DNA from: Paragonimus skrjabini miyazakii
Lineage: Eukaryota; Platyhelminthes; Trematoda; Plagiorchiida; Troglotrematidae
Assembly: GCA_014338405.1 (NCBI GenBank)
Contig: JTDE01002431.1
Span: 29,134 to 93,133 of the forward strand
Length of the DNA stretch: 64,000 bases
Reading direction: 5' to 3'
How positions within the stretch are numbered: the first letter of the stretch is position 1; every line of letters starts with the position of its first letter. The notes under the pieces were generated by a model, which worked only from the letters and a program-made list of their open reading frames with translations, did not search any database and was not told the DNA's origin. Both the position numbers and the translations under genes were made by a program. Of this stretch, positions 1 to 12,500 are shown in pieces.

Positions 1-3000
1 TTCATAAATAGTGTACAATCTTCTTTCGGTAAGACACGGACAAAGCGCAGCAAGGTACTTCAACCTCCTGCTGATCACCTTGCCCTTTGTTATGTTGATA
101 ACATATTCCTCACTGGCAGTATTCGTCTAATTTTTTGGCTCGTTTGAGGGTTTTCCATAGTATGACGGAGCGACCACCTTCTTCGTTGACGCGTGAATTC
201 CATCACAACTTAGCGATCTGTTAATGCAGCAGGTTAAAACTTTGCTCCCTGAAGTTGGGTTACCTCCACTGAGACTGTAGATACGAAGGAACAGATTTAT
301 TGGACTGCTCCCTTCTTGGTGTTCGCCGGGCCCTCTTCAGCTGCCATCAGTTGATATGCCCAGTAAAGTAGACTCCGAAAGCTAGACTATGGTATTTGGT
401 ACCCCTCACTCCCTCGCTCTGATGTATCTAAGTACTTTCGCTTATTTGGCGCTACGGCATAACTCGATGGTAGAGAGCTACACCACCTACCGTGTCTCCG
501 TCATTTCTGTTCACTATCGCGATGGATGAAATTAATCTACTGGCTCCATGGTTGGCACAATATCTGACCAAACAACGGTTTATGGGATCACCTTCACGGA
601 CTAACCGAACCTTACTGTTGACAGTGAGCAACACACGTGTAACAACTTGAAACGCGCTGGAAGTATATCGTGATGGTTATTGTAGATCAACCAACGGAAT
701 TTTATCAGCTTAGTTATTCTGGTTGGAACCACGCACAGACATGAAAGTTTACGAGAATCCAGTCCATACCAGGAGGTCCACAACTTTTTGTATCTACTCA
801 GCAAACGAGGTCAGGTAGTAATTAGCCACAGTGCAAGCACAGCTGATGCACAGGCAAATATATCTGAAGTACCGCACGGGATACAGTGGTGAGTAATCAC
901 TTTGAGGGAGTACAGTTGTTAACGAGTGTCCAGTGGTTGACATTGGGAAATGCCGAAACAAAGCTAGTGAAAACGCTGAGTAGAGCCACACGGTCCTTAC
1001 AGAGTTCATGAATAATGCAGTGAATTTAGTCTAAGCAAAGTGCCCGTCTGGCGGGTCGGGCATCAGGTTCTACGGCTATACTTTTGAGGAGGCAATAGCC
1101 GTTTCTCGTTTACGTCTTGATGGATGAAAATAGGGTTCAACAGTCACATGCTTTGGACATTGAGTCTCATATGTCCAACCCGTCAAGTTGTCGAGAAGAC
1201 AATTTGGCAGATGAAATTCCTTCGACTCTCCTATGTTGCATCTTCAAACCAAGTGAATCTATTGTGTAAATCTGACGCAAGCGTCATGCAATTGAACGAC
1301 CAAGAGATTTGGATCGGAACGACTTGAGTCAATAACTCGTGTCCACACAGATTAGGTCTTCGACTGTGGATTGTTAAAGCCTCACGGACAGTCAAAGATT
1401 TCTACGCTGAGTTACAGCATAATTGAGTTAATGAACTGATCAGCCTAGTAACTGGCGGCAATGCTGGTTGTTAGTCGGGCTACCATCGTGAACTGGTCAG
1501 CTATTTAGTGGTCTGTTCTGATTTTCGCCAACGAAGACATTGATCAGCCTTGACAGTGTACCTGCAGTTATAAATGCCACCAGAGCGGTAGACGATAGAA
1601 GAGAGAATAGTCAGAGAAAAACAGGTTTAGATGTTGTCAGACGTGTCCCATGAATTGATTTTAAAAATCATAAATGAGCCGAAGGTTAACTGTTAATTGC
1701 AGACAGAAAAAACGTATAAGATGGGAGCTGACCCACAGATGTAAAGACTAGGAAACATCGAGAAAGGATAGATAGCCCATTTCCACTGACTCCATCTTTG
1801 TAACAACCCGTGATGTTCGGCGGGCTCATCAGAAACCAGTGGCGTGCCAAGCTGTTAGATACGTCCCTTGAATTGATTTAGCCTCACTGGTAAACGGCGG
1901 CACTCTCATTTACTCTCATTCAGATGCATTATTAGCAATCGGACGGCCTGCCGTTGAAACGGACGCAGTCATTAAAATTGAAACGAACGTGTACATCCAG
2001 ACAGTCACAAGAAGTACGGAAAACAGGTGATGCATCAATAAATCGCCGAAATTCTTCCTCACTATCTTCTGAATATGAGTTACTAGATGCTCTGGTTCAA
2101 TTTCTGTGCTACTTTTTAAAGCTCAGCATTTCTACTATGCCGAATACAACAATAGGAATTAAAACATCGGCGAACATGTTTTCGACAGTTGGCTTTTAGG
2201 CTGGTTCAGGTATACAAATAATTTATAACTTTAGAGCGAGATATTGACCGCACTTATCACAGACAACCTAAGCCACTGATCAGTCAGTTGGTGGTTGTTT
2301 AGTTGGCCCATTAAGTCACCCTCACTCACTGACGTAGTCGCACTGGTTGGCCATCGACCCGGTGTATTCGTGGCTGTTAGACCTAACGCCTGAACAAACC
2401 GTTTTTGATGGCATTAGGCAGGGTCAAGCAGACTAGTCTCGACAGCCTGGGCACTACAGAGTGTTCTCATTCAGACGAGCTTCGATGGGTTGTCTGACAG
2501 GCGATAAACCGTTTGGAAGGCTTGATCAGTGTTTGCCTGGTGTTCACTTCAACCAGGTGAAAGAGGATGGCACTGTTTACGATCGACCAGTATGGCCTGC
2601 TCCACAGGAATAAGTGAAAGAGTGGATACGCAGAGAGAGGGTTAAAACTGTCAGTCTTTTTTCGTTACGTAGCCGAAGAATTGGGGATGCAATTGACAAG
2701 ATTCGGAGTTCAGCTGTGCATAAGTCCTGTTGATTGTCTAGTTGAGCCTACATGCCAGTCATTCTGCAATATTGTCACAACTGAACAGCAGGCGAGTGAA
2801 CACAGGCTTCTATCTTATGTCCTGCACTTTAGGTTTAGGGACGTTTTGAGCATAAATGTGATCGTGAATGTAATAAATCGTTCCGGGTAGTCGTTATCAT
2901 GGAGTATGTTCTTCGTGAATCACGGCTAACTGTCTAACGTGTTCGCTCAACAAATTCCATGTGCAGCTTCACTCGGGCAACGCGCTGGATGTATCTTTTA

Positions 3001-3704
3001 TTTAAGAGGTACAAAACAGTGACAGTTTGTGTACTGAACCGTCTAGGTATTCTTTCGGTGGATCCTACGTTTAGTATTGCTGTCTATTTGTCGGTGCAAG
3101 TTAAGATTTAGTTTTCTGTAGATGTTAACTGTCTAAGTGCAGCTTACGGACTCTCCAGTGAGCGATTTCACTCCAACTGGTAGTTAAAAGTTATTGTTAT
3201 CGGTCAAGTTCACAAAGGCAAATCCAGTATGAAAAGGCAGAATAAAAAAAAAACAAATTCTGGTCCGCAGCTGACGTTTGATTTTGTCATTGTAGTTGAC
3301 TCAACATCCACATTGATACTATTACTATTCATTGTTTATCATGAAAAGCAATTTACACAGCTTTGTTGAAATAATGGGAAAGTGGTGACACCAAAGATTG
3401 ACGGACAAAAATGCGAAGAAAGGAAAGCCAAAGCAAGTAGTCTAACGAGATAGAACATTGCATGGCTAACAACGCTGAACAATTCACAAATCCTTTCACG
3501 AAGATAACAAACACTATTAACTTCAGTCATCAAATAAAAGTTATTTGCGTAGTATGTAAATAAACAGAACGAGCAAAAACAAAAAAGAAATATCTGTTTA
3601 TCAAAAGTTTCTCAGAGCACAAGGGTGCTAACACATTCAAAGCTCAATGATCTTGACGCAGAAGTGCAATTCATAGGGAAACAACCGTCAGGAGGCAGCA
3701 ACAG
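1..3704. other. No gene recognised
   Basis: Only short frames are present (81 codons or fewer) and none resembles a known family with confidence. Frame 1 is open from the first base to about 150 and contains the string CYVDNIFLTG, which faintly recalls an RT catalytic box, but the neighbouring residues do not support it. No LTR, tRNA, microsatellite or long inverted repeat was seen. Host intron or intergenic sequence is possible. Confidence 0.5.
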
Positions 3705-4574
3705 TCAACGCCAGGTTCTTTGCCTAAGAGTGTTATAGGCTTTCTGGAAATCTAGAATGATCAGTAGGCACAAATCATCGACTGCGTAGGAAAACAGTCC
3801 CAGTCGAACAATCGCGTCGCAAGCAAAAGGATAAACGATACAACGAAATGTGGTGAACATAGGTGGTTGGGAAATAGAGTCTACGTCACAGTCCAAAGTA
3901 TAGAGGACCGATTGAATAGCGGCATTATGAGATTCGGTCCCGTACTTCGCAATCCTGCCTGTCCAAACAAATTGGATTCGGTAATCATCCACTATACTGA
4001 CGTCAAGCATCACAGTGGTGCCGTCACAAACTACGATCACATCGGGTTTTATGAACGGGCTCGCCGTTGGTACTCGAAACTCCTCGAAGACTGTATAGCC
4101 CAATTTGCGCAGTCGTTTCGCCAGGTCTTTAGCCACGTGGTTGTGTCGAGCACAACACACGTCATGGGTGATCCAGTAAGATTGATGAATATGAGCTAGG
4201 CTTTCTGGTTGACCTCAGTTGCCACGGCAGAGAACTGAGTGGTCACTTCGGCCACCTCATGAATTTCGAACCTTAGTCCGCAACAGACTACATCTGAGCT
4301 GGATGGCACGAATAAATATTCTGGGGAAGATGCCATCTGGGTTAAACAGCCAACGATTCGAGAGTGGAGAGTGTGACACTTCCAGGAGACCACCGCCATC
4401 AAGCGATTGGTAGAGTATATCCATCCACGCAGACTGGGTGTCCACTTCCTGCTCTGAACCATTCCTGCGTCGTTGTATACGAGTATGCGCCGAGAAGCCA
4501 GCATTCGAATAGCAAATCTGGCCACATTCTGAACAGGTGTACTCCGCTCGCCTATCTTGTGTGCTGGTAGTTGC
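3705..4574 (-). pseudogene. R2-type non-LTR retrotransposon, 3' end with restriction-like endonuclease (dead)
   Basis: One reading frame of about 290 codons runs across the segment with two in-frame TGA stops (4257-4259 and 4215-4217). In order it shows a degenerate C2H2 finger (TCSECGQICYSNAGFSAH, second His replaced by Gln), a linker with FIRAIQLRC and LLRTKVRNS as in the region before the endonuclease of R2 proteins, a damaged CCHC knuckle (CRGN-stop-GQPESLAHI, with Tyr in place of the last Cys), then CCARHNHVAKDLAKRLRKLG and KPDVIVVCDGTTVMLDVSIV. The last motif is the PD..D core of the restriction-like endonuclease that nicks target DNA in R2/R4/NeSL-type elements. The RT domain expected between finger and endonuclease is absent, so this is an internally deleted copy or the finger belongs to a neighbouring fragment. 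The frame ends in a natural-looking TAG-type terminus near 3705. Family call is confident, exact clade is not. Confidence 0.78.
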
Positions 4575-6005
4575 CTACACGGATGTGCTGGCGGTAATCT
4601 CATTGTCTTGCTCGAATGTAACCAGTACGATTAAAACCAGGTAGAGTGGTTGGCCCTATCTGGAATTTCTGAACTCTTAGCCAGTCAAGGTTTGCACCGA
4701 GACCGTCCAGTCGGCCCCAATACTCTTACTACAGCTCCGTCTTCAAACATCTATCAGGCAGGCCTTTAATGTAGCTCAGTTTGTTGTAGTTTACGGAATC
4801 GTTTGCTCCCTAACACTTCCAGCTAAGGAAAAAAAATTGGTGCATCTGGTCGAACAGAAATATAGAAGTGTCTAATTACTTAGATGAATTGTCGACTGCA
4901 ATCATATGAGTTTTAATTACTTTCTTCATGAGCTCTTGCTACGCTTGGACCTCTGCTCGCAAGAAGGATAGTTTGCTACTGAAGTTGACACATAATATGC
5001 ACACATTCACCTCCCTGAACAAAACACCAACTTACTGGCAACGGTTATTTCAAACGTAATCCAGGTGATCAGTGATTGTTTGAGCGTTTAATCGGATTTG
5101 GGATCTTTGCCCACGATTTTACAAATCCATGGAAGTGACTGACTTTGCCTTTATCCCCTGAGTAGCACGCATCAAACTTAGCAATTGGATTTATTTCCAC
5201 CAATGTTACTAGCAGACTATTGAAGAATGAACATCCAGAATGACCATTAAGCCAACCGAAATGTAGCCACAACTTACCATAGAAATCAGGGTGAGAATGA
5301 GGAACTGCTATCATCAATAAACATAACTACCGATTACCCGCTGACCTCTGTTCGGAACTTAAAAATAATCACTTATGTTAATGAATCCACCTCGGTATCA
5401 CATGCATGCTGACTAGTTGTCTGGTTAAATTTTACAAGCTCAAGACATCAAGCCCAAATGTTTGCGTGTGCCGATCACAGCATTTCTTTTAAGGTGTTGT
5501 TATAAAAATGAATTTCTTTCAGCCACTTCATTAGAGCAGGAAGTAAACATACATCGCAATATGCTAACATTTCAGTTACTCTCGTCAATCACAAACGTAA
5601 AACAAGCCAGTTATACAAAAAATACAAGCAAGAGCTGACAAGGATTAAACACGCCTACAAGCACATCAAGTATTATTTAATTAATCACAACCATGGCAGC
5701 CCGATATGTTGCCTCAACCACTTTTGTGCACATAACGTCGATTGGTAAGTCCGGACAAAGGCATGGAAACCCAACATCGGTTCGCTGGAGTTCTTAGTGG
5801 AGTGTCGTTGGTTGGGGGTATGAAGTATGAGATCTTCTCGATGGACACCCTTGGCGAAACCAAGTGCAAAACTCTTCGTTCACTGCTTCCACTCACGGTC
5901 AGTTGAAATGAGTGATTCCTGGTGAGGGTATCAGACATGTGCGCAAACCCTAGCCTACTGAGTTCACGTATACATAGCTGGGGGTCCTCTCACTTAGATT
6001 GACGT
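4575..6005. other. No gene recognised
   Basis: No coding relic or repeat was identified. Frames are short and show no family motif. The right end runs into the 5' side of the Penelope-like element, and the true 5' boundary of that element could lie somewhere here. Confidence 0.5.
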
Positions 6006-6464
6006 CCAAAATACCACCCAAGAATGTCAAAAAGTTTAATACAGAAGTTCAGTCTGAATGCACCTATACTGAAGGAACGGTCGCCCACATCTGATGAGAC
6101 AGGCTGGTTCTGTGTCAAACTAACGAACATTTGTAAACAGTTTTGTCAACTCCCCTTCGTCAATAGTGTTGTCTATACTGAAAATACCATCAAGCCATAA
6201 AAAACTAGGAGAAATGCAATACTTGGTATTCCTCAGACCAGATTAGGGCTCTGCAGTTATCGCCATGACCAACGACGAGTAGATAAGGAAAATCAACACC
6301 ATTTTGAAGAATCAGCGGAAGTTCAATGTGGGCCATTCAACCGAAGATAACATTATACAAGAAAAAGCAAGTTGTGAGGCAACTTCGTGTAATCTTGCTA
6401 CATTGACACATCTAAAAGTCACTAAAGGCAGTTGAGCCCAACTGCCAAGAAAACATCCCGAATG

Positions 6465-6879
6465 AGAGGCATTCGAAAAATCCACAGGGATGGTGCACCT
6501 GTACGACCGATATTGTGCATGAACAATTCTGAGTAGCAGAAAATTCCTCGCTGGTTCGTGGAGAGCTTGGATCCCACTCGAGAGATTTAATTTCCACGTT
6601 CCTTGAAGGGCGCCTTTGAATCAGCAGATATCTTAGAACACACTTTGGTGGGTACTCAAATAACGCATCCCATAGATACCGATTCGCTTTTTACGAATGT
6701 TTCCCATCGTGAGACAGTTGACTTTTATGTGGCTATTTCTAGTCAGAACAGTGGTATTGATATACCACTTGAATACCTTGAGGATCTTAATTTAATGTGC
6801 ACATAAAACATACTTTTCCATTGTAAGAGGCTTGCATGCAAACAGATATACACAGTTGCTATGGCTAATCTGTAACGCC

Positions 6880-6972
<93 letters not shown>

Positions 6973-7130
6973 GAGCAGCAGACATAGTTTTAGAAATGAT
7001 TTAGCGGCAAGCCCAGGATTATGTGGCCAAATTCTTATTGTACCAACGATACGTTGTTGATATTTTGATTTTTACAAGTGCTGAATTGGGTCTGTTTTTT
7101 GACCTCCCTAATACCATTCACCCAATTGAT
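6465..7130 (+). pseudogene. PLE 1 reverse transcriptase domain
   Basis: A single frame can be followed from 6465 to about 7130. It includes RGIRKIHRDGAPVRPILC (PLE motif LPKIHK..PLRPI), FESADILEHT, DSLFTNVSHRET (catalytic Asp region), LEYLEDLNLMCT-stop-NILF, TVAMANL (compare GVAMGSPL), the GCA tract, AADIVLEMI and RYVVDILIF. The catalytic YVDD is YVVD at 7050-7061; one T-to-A change at 7057 would account for it. In-frame stops include 6804-6806 and 6873-6875, plus one after EMI. The order and spacing match PLE RT apart from the 30-codon alanine tract. No function is expected. Confidence 0.83.
6882..6971 (+). repeat. (GCA)30 / CAG trinucleotide tract inside PLE 1 RT
   Basis: There are 30 uninterrupted GCA units (CAG in another phase; TGC/CTG on the minus strand), followed by AGA, two further GCA codons and GAC. 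Phase is kept with the surrounding RT frame, so the tract reads as polyalanine between TVAMANL and AADIVL. A minus-strand frame through the tract also reads polyalanine but has no family resemblance. Uninterrupted tracts of this length are expected to be length-variable. Confidence 0.97.
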
Positions 7131-7306
7131 CGAACAACGGTTTAGATTATTTGGATGTATTTTTTAATAGACGCGCCGACAGAACGTAACAACGTTCACT
7201 TCATCGAGAAGCAACATGAGGTGGTCATTATCTTCGGTTTTCCTGCCGTGTTCTAATTGCGTACAAATGTGATTTGGTAAGACCACTGTTTCATGATGGC
7301 AGGCAT

Positions 7307-7930
7307 ATTTGTAGCCTTGACAATTTGCACAGAGAACGGGAGTTGCTGAGACTAATTTTAATGGCAAACGGATATAACGAGGAATTCACCGAGGTATACA
7401 ATGTGGTGAATAAGAGCACTGAACCCATATTTACGGCTTAAACGGAGGATATATTACCGTTTTTGCAATTCATAGGTGACCATCTAGCTAACGATATCAA
7501 ACTGTAACTCGAACATACACGGCTGTGCAGTTACACTTAGTTTAAACCACTCGAGGACCAGTTCCCCCTAATTGCACAAGCAGTTCGTCAAATTCTTGTC
7601 TCCACCGTTGTGTACCAGTTCACTCGCAGTTGCGGTAACGTTTACTTAGAGAGAACACATCGACACTTTTCACAGCGTGTGGCCGAACACATCCCAAACT
7701 GGTTGAAACAACAGATGACGCACTAGCCTCAACCTGGTGCACTGAGGGCTAGAAATCCAACGTCATCGATTGCTAAACACCTGCTGACAACAAGTCACCA
7801 CATTGATCCAGTAAACCCATTTGAGATACTGCTGCTCAAGCGAAACTCAAAGTTACTGGCTTTCTGCAAAGTGATGCTTATCCGAACATTATCCGACGCT
7901 ATGTGAACAAAAGTAGTTGAGGCAACATAT
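7307..7930 (+). pseudogene. PLE 1 C-terminal region with GIY-YIG-type endonuclease
   Basis: The frame reads ICSLDNLHRERELLRL, then MANGYNEEF (compare the NGYP segment after PLE RT). After stops it continues with DILPFLQFIG, VVYQFTRSCGNVYLERTHRH, FSQRVAEHIPNWL and SSIAKHLLTTSHHIDPVN. These correspond to the VYKF.C.C..YIGRT.R.L..R..EH.P.W core and the following SIAKHL..TGH.ID segment of PLE nucleases. YIGRT is degraded to YLERT, removing the key Gly. A stop follows at KQQMTH. It is the downstream part of the same element as the RT upstream, in a different frame. Confidence 0.78.
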
Positions 7931-7935
7931 CGGAC

Positions 7936-9348
7936 TGCCATGGTTGTGATTAATTAAATAATAGTTGATGTGCTTGTAGACGTGTCTAATCCTTGTTACT
8001 ACTTGCCTGTATGATTTGTATAACTGACTTGTTTTACGTTTGTGATCGACGAGAGTAACCGAAATGTTAGCATATTGCCACGTGTGTTTACTTCCTCCTC
8101 TAATGCAATGTGAAATCTTCAGGATTTCCTACAACTTCAGACGTTTCCCCATTCATACCTAACGAGTAGTCGCAAGACAGAGGTTAATGAACATCAGACC
8201 TTGACTCGCAAACAAAATCAATAAAAGAGTTTCTGCGTTAGTGATATAAACACGGTTTATTTGTTAAACGTTTGCTAGATTTTACATAGCATGTACAAAG
8301 AACAAATGTTTACCTGAACATTCATTGCAATAGATGCACGTACTGATTGGCTGTCAATATTCTGTATGGCCCATACCTAATTAGTAACACAATTTAGCAT
8401 TCTGCTCACAATTAACCTGACCAGTTTTACCAAGTAAAATACAACTGGGATATCAGGTTACACTTCTTTGCTGATATGTGCGGTTCCGTCCTCTCTATCA
8501 CACTTTGCCAGCCCATCACGTGCACACCCGTTTAACGGTCTATAGAGTGAACCGTAATGTTTAGACGCAGACAGTTTCGTGTACCTATTCCGTTTTTGCA
8601 ATCTACACGCACCTGCCTGCTGGGTTAACGGGTTTTTCCTCAAAGATGTTTCAGATTTAGGAACTGCAGCGTCCTGCTGTCTTTCACAAGAGTTAATTGA
8701 TAAAATGGAATATTTTTAACCAGCCAGACGTCACAAGACTGTAGCTAGATTTAGCACATTCCTTTTCAAATCGAATTCATTCAGATTTGCCATTGTCTCA
8801 TACACTAGCGATAAAAATGTTTACAAACGGTATTGCATGGCAATATTAATTACTGTGGTAATCTGACTGAGTGCGCCGTGTTTTATGCAACGAAGATGCT
8901 CATATGTCGTATTTAGTTGGTCCTATACTGCTACCTTGACGTAGTGGCCTGGCTTGTGTGCTGTTTTGATCTAGCGGACTGTGCTGACTGGAACTTCGGT
9001 CCTTCCATGTGCAACCTTGTCATACAAGCCAAAGGAGAGTAGGCAGATGAAAAACAGACACACTCATAGGATCGTATGTCGTACTACTGACCTCATGGAA
9101 GTGCTTCCCCATTGAGGCATGCAACTATGGGCATATAGTAGAACTACCTTTATGGTTGCCTCACTGCTGTCTTCAGTATCAAGAGGAATGGGGTTAGAAA
9201 AGGTGCCCTCAAACAAAAAGCACTCTGACCGCCCAACAGTTGATCGTGACTGTCGGCCTGTTGTCCAGTGCGGTTGGAAAACATCCGGTATTACCCGAAA
9301 GCCTGCTGTAGCTTCGAATACATGCACTGCGTGCAGCAATGCTCAGAA
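7936..9348. other. No gene recognised
   Basis: No family motif, repeat or convincing frame was found. The segment directly after the PLE nuclease may contain its 3' untranslated part, but no terminal repeat or ribozyme-like core was located. Confidence 0.5.
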
Positions 9349-9540
9349 TCAGAAATTAGTATCTTACTCACTATGTCCTCGGGTTAGACAAGCCTATGAC
9401 TGTCAAGTGAGTCGCACTCTAGATTCACTGGCTCTGGGTAAGGTCCTCAAAGAAATGCCTATATTCTGTTGTCCAGCCGGTCAGACTTTTGAGTCAGTGA
9501 CTCAAGGTGGGGTCCCTCAAATCAGCCTTCTTCCGAAGCA
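9349..9540 (+). pseudogene. Possible non-LTR RT relic (weak)
   Basis: Within a 163-codon frame (9119-9610), which is long for this AT-rich window, the stretch reads PRVRQAYDCQVSRTLDSLAL and then ESVTQGGVPQISLLP. RQAYD resembles the first catalytic block (D..KAYD) and GGVPQ.SLLP the next conserved block (GVPQGS.LSP) of non-LTR RTs, in one frame. The spacing is about half the usual, and no YADD block follows, so this would be an internally deleted remnant. It could also be chance. Confidence 0.28.
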
Positions 9541-12500
9541 TAAACGACCGGGAAGTATCGGAGGGTTACCGTTGACTTACACCCACCTCTGCGATTTGAA
9601 TTGGTCGTAATACCATTGTCATTCAAACCAACAAAGTTAGGCGTATGTCAGCCCATGGATATGCAGCGGCAAATGAGATGTTTAACGTTGAAAAAGAAGC
9701 TCCAAACAATACAATAAAAAAGGGAGCGAGGAATCAGCATGATCAACAGTGGATTCTACATAGATATAAAAACATTATATTTCGCAGCTGGTACAGGAAA
9801 AGTATGTCACAAGTGATCAGATGACAATGTGAGCGTTTAATCCAAGAAATATGCTTTATTTGCCTCACATTTTTGCATCCACAGATCAATATTATGACCA
9901 CGCAATGTAAACACTCATTGTTCCGGTGATTGTTTGCACGAGGTAACGTAGAGTTTTTCTATTTTCCGATGGTGCCCACTGTGAGGGATGAAGTACTGCA
10001 TACAGCTAAGTAGAACAGATGCATATTTGTTCTCATTAAGAATGTCAGGTTAACACGTTACAGTTCTTGGTTAGCTATCTGGCAAAGTGCAAACCTGGTA
10101 TATCTAAACGTGACCTATGCTTTTTGGTTGCTGTCATGGGCAACAGTCTCCGGAACATGATCCACTCAAGAAAGATAGGTAACTTGGCCTCTGTTTAAGG
10201 ATGGGCACTTTTTCAGGTAGGTTCCACATCTGTGTCATGCTGAATAATACTGGATAAACAAATCAACAACAAGCACAATTAAGCAAAATTGGAATTTATT
10301 TGTGAAACGGTCCGCATTCAATATTTTTAAAATTTTCCCCTCCGATTTGGTTGGCTAATACTGAAGCGTTTCCAAACTTGGAAACTAATTGAGATGGTTT
10401 CTTGCAACACACGTAATGATTTCTCCACATATGCGAATGGACTGCATAAGCTTTGTAAGCAGATATTGCTTTCCTATAACGACTTTTTCACCAAAATTGT
10501 CGTTATTAGCCTCCGTAGTGGCACCTATTCTATTTTTTATTCTGTAATATGTGCGTCGTTCAAGAAGTACTGTTATATGAAACGATTTCAGTGATGTGCA
10601 TTGCATGTTTATCCAGCGCTCGAACTTTGGCAAGTAAATCTTCAGTTGCCGGCATAAGAATCCGCAGGATTCAACTCCGGAACATCAGTCATAACCCCTT
10701 CTTCTCGTTGTTTACAAGAAAAAAAGCAACTTGTTCTAACGTGCTTCCAGTGTTAACCTCATAGTTTGTCGGACAACAAATCTAAAGACTCCTGCTTGCT
10801 AGCTGATTGAACTACGACTTCTGGTTGTCTCGTTTACCCGTCGTTCATCAACATTATTTTTTATTAAGGCGGTACAATTTTCGTACCCGCCGACCTAATA
10901 GGCGTTAGTGGTAAGTTTTGCGGATATTCCACCCAGTCTCAATTTCTTTGTTTGCATCTTTTGCTCCCAAGGCAAGGATACACTTTTTCCAATGCCACAG
11001 AAATTCTGATGTGAAGCATACAGTCAAAATAATTTCCCGTTTTATGGAAACTTAACTGATCAACTATAATCTGGCTGACGGCATCAGTCCATTTATCAGT
11101 CGTAGAGGTACCGGGTGAATTCAACAGTGGTTTAGTAGAACACCTAGATTATTTATTGTACAAAAGTTTACATGCAAATTTCAGCACTGACTTAAGTCAC
11201 ACAAAATCACTCACTGAAATCTAGGTTAACCTGGAAAAGTTATTCCATCTTTTGAGTGGTGTACGGCATCAACCTAATGGTAAATTATTGTATCTTCTCG
11301 CAATGGTCATGTGACAACTTAAGTATGGTACCTCGGTGCTATTTGATTTGTTTTGTCGTATCCGTATAGGCTTGGATGAAACGAACTAGATGCTTAAGTA
11401 GTTCAGCATCAAACTGAGTGTAATGTGCACATCATTTTCCAAATAGTTTAGATCACTGTCTAACAACGGAAACTGCTGGAAATGGTTACTGTACAGAGTG
11501 ACCGTTAGTGAGCTCTGTTCAGGGGATGTCAATGCGAAGGCTATTGCTAGGGCCAACGAGATGTGGTCTCTCAAAAAGTGATAACTGGATAGAGAAAGTT
11601 AAATGAGTGGACCGTAACAAGCACTGTGGGAAGAGTGACCTACAAGTTGACGGTCACTGTGTATGTAGAAATTATGCTAATAGAACTTGACGTGCGAGGA
11701 TATGTTGTGATATAATGTGGATCATAGCGACAGACTGAAGAAAGATAAATAGTAGTGTCGACAGCTGTTCGTGTTGTAAGTCGAATATAATAAAATCTAT
11801 AAAAAAACTTAGTTATCCAAAATAAGAAGGTCGTCAAACTTTGACCATGTTAACGGTTTCGAAGGAAAAATAAGGACCTGATATTTCGAAAGATCTACTT
11901 ATCGACGCCGATGTTCTTGGACAATTTGCGTTGCGGATACAGTTGAGAAGGATGTATGATTCACCAGTTTGTTAGGATGAAGAAAACAGACATCCTACTG
12001 CAGTCTTCGGAAACACTGAAAATAGCAAGAGAAAGAAGTATGGGACAAAAAAGCACTTTATAATTAAGGTACCCATAACATGCGTACATTTTTGCCTCAT
12101 ACCTGCTGATGAATAAAATATTGAAGCTTTATCAATACGTATCAGCTGTGACAAACTGCCAAGCACTCAATAGTTCGCTTATCCGCATCGGTACTAGAAA
12201 ATATTCGATGCCAATCTCCCGTCAGCCATCAAAGTGTATTTGCCAACCACAGATTAACATTATTCATCTGACGAAATACAACACGGATTCAACTTGCATA
12301 ACGCAGATGTTGCAAATCCTGATCATCAGGTTGACATTTAGTTAATTTCCAGTGTTCTGCCCAGTCCTTCATTGAAATATCTCCAATCCCAGATGGAACA
12401 GTGCGTGGAAAAGAATAAAGTATTCCAGATGGGGTTTATGTACTCCACTAGTGATGTGATAAAAGATAGAACATGATGATCGTGTTTTCGTTGTTTCGTC

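Larger units (their letters stand above)
6006..7935 (+). mobile_element. Penelope-like element 1, nearly complete coding region, inactive
   Basis: PLE landmarks follow in the expected order on the plus strand but in at least three frames. An N-terminal linker reads SSIVLSILKIPSSHKK and LRPD-stop-GSAVIAMTNDE near 6150-6290 (compare the LRPDKG..VVM segment of PLEs). RT follows from about 6465 (RKIHRDGAPVRPI) through DSLFTNV at 6681 and a catalytic box at 7050. The region after RT reads DNLHRERELLRLILMANGY near 7319, and a GIY-YIG-type endonuclease lies at about 7610-7860. PLEs are retroelements whose RT is related to telomerase and is usually joined to a GIY-YIG nuclease. Stops, frameshifts and an expanded GCA tract make it a pseudogene. 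Terminal repeats (pLTRs) were not found, so element ends are approximate. Confidence 0.85.

Noticed and set aside
1..150. Open frame with CYVDNIFLTG resembling an RT catalytic box
   Set aside because: No supporting RT blocks before or after it, Asn replaces the second Asp, and the left side is cut by the window edge.
1795..1850. Minus-strand CTGATGAGCCCG with a CGGGT partner as a hammerhead
   Set aside because: A 5-bp stem II can form, but the GAAA box and stem I are absent.
6085..6125. CTGATGAG near the PLE 1 start as a hammerhead
   Set aside because: Stem II pairs only with a bulge, the GAAA box is missing (CAAA), and no stem I forms.
6743..6985. Minus-strand polyalanine frame
   Set aside because: It is the antisense of the GCA tract within the PLE; its non-repeat part is antisense to the RT and has no family resemblance.
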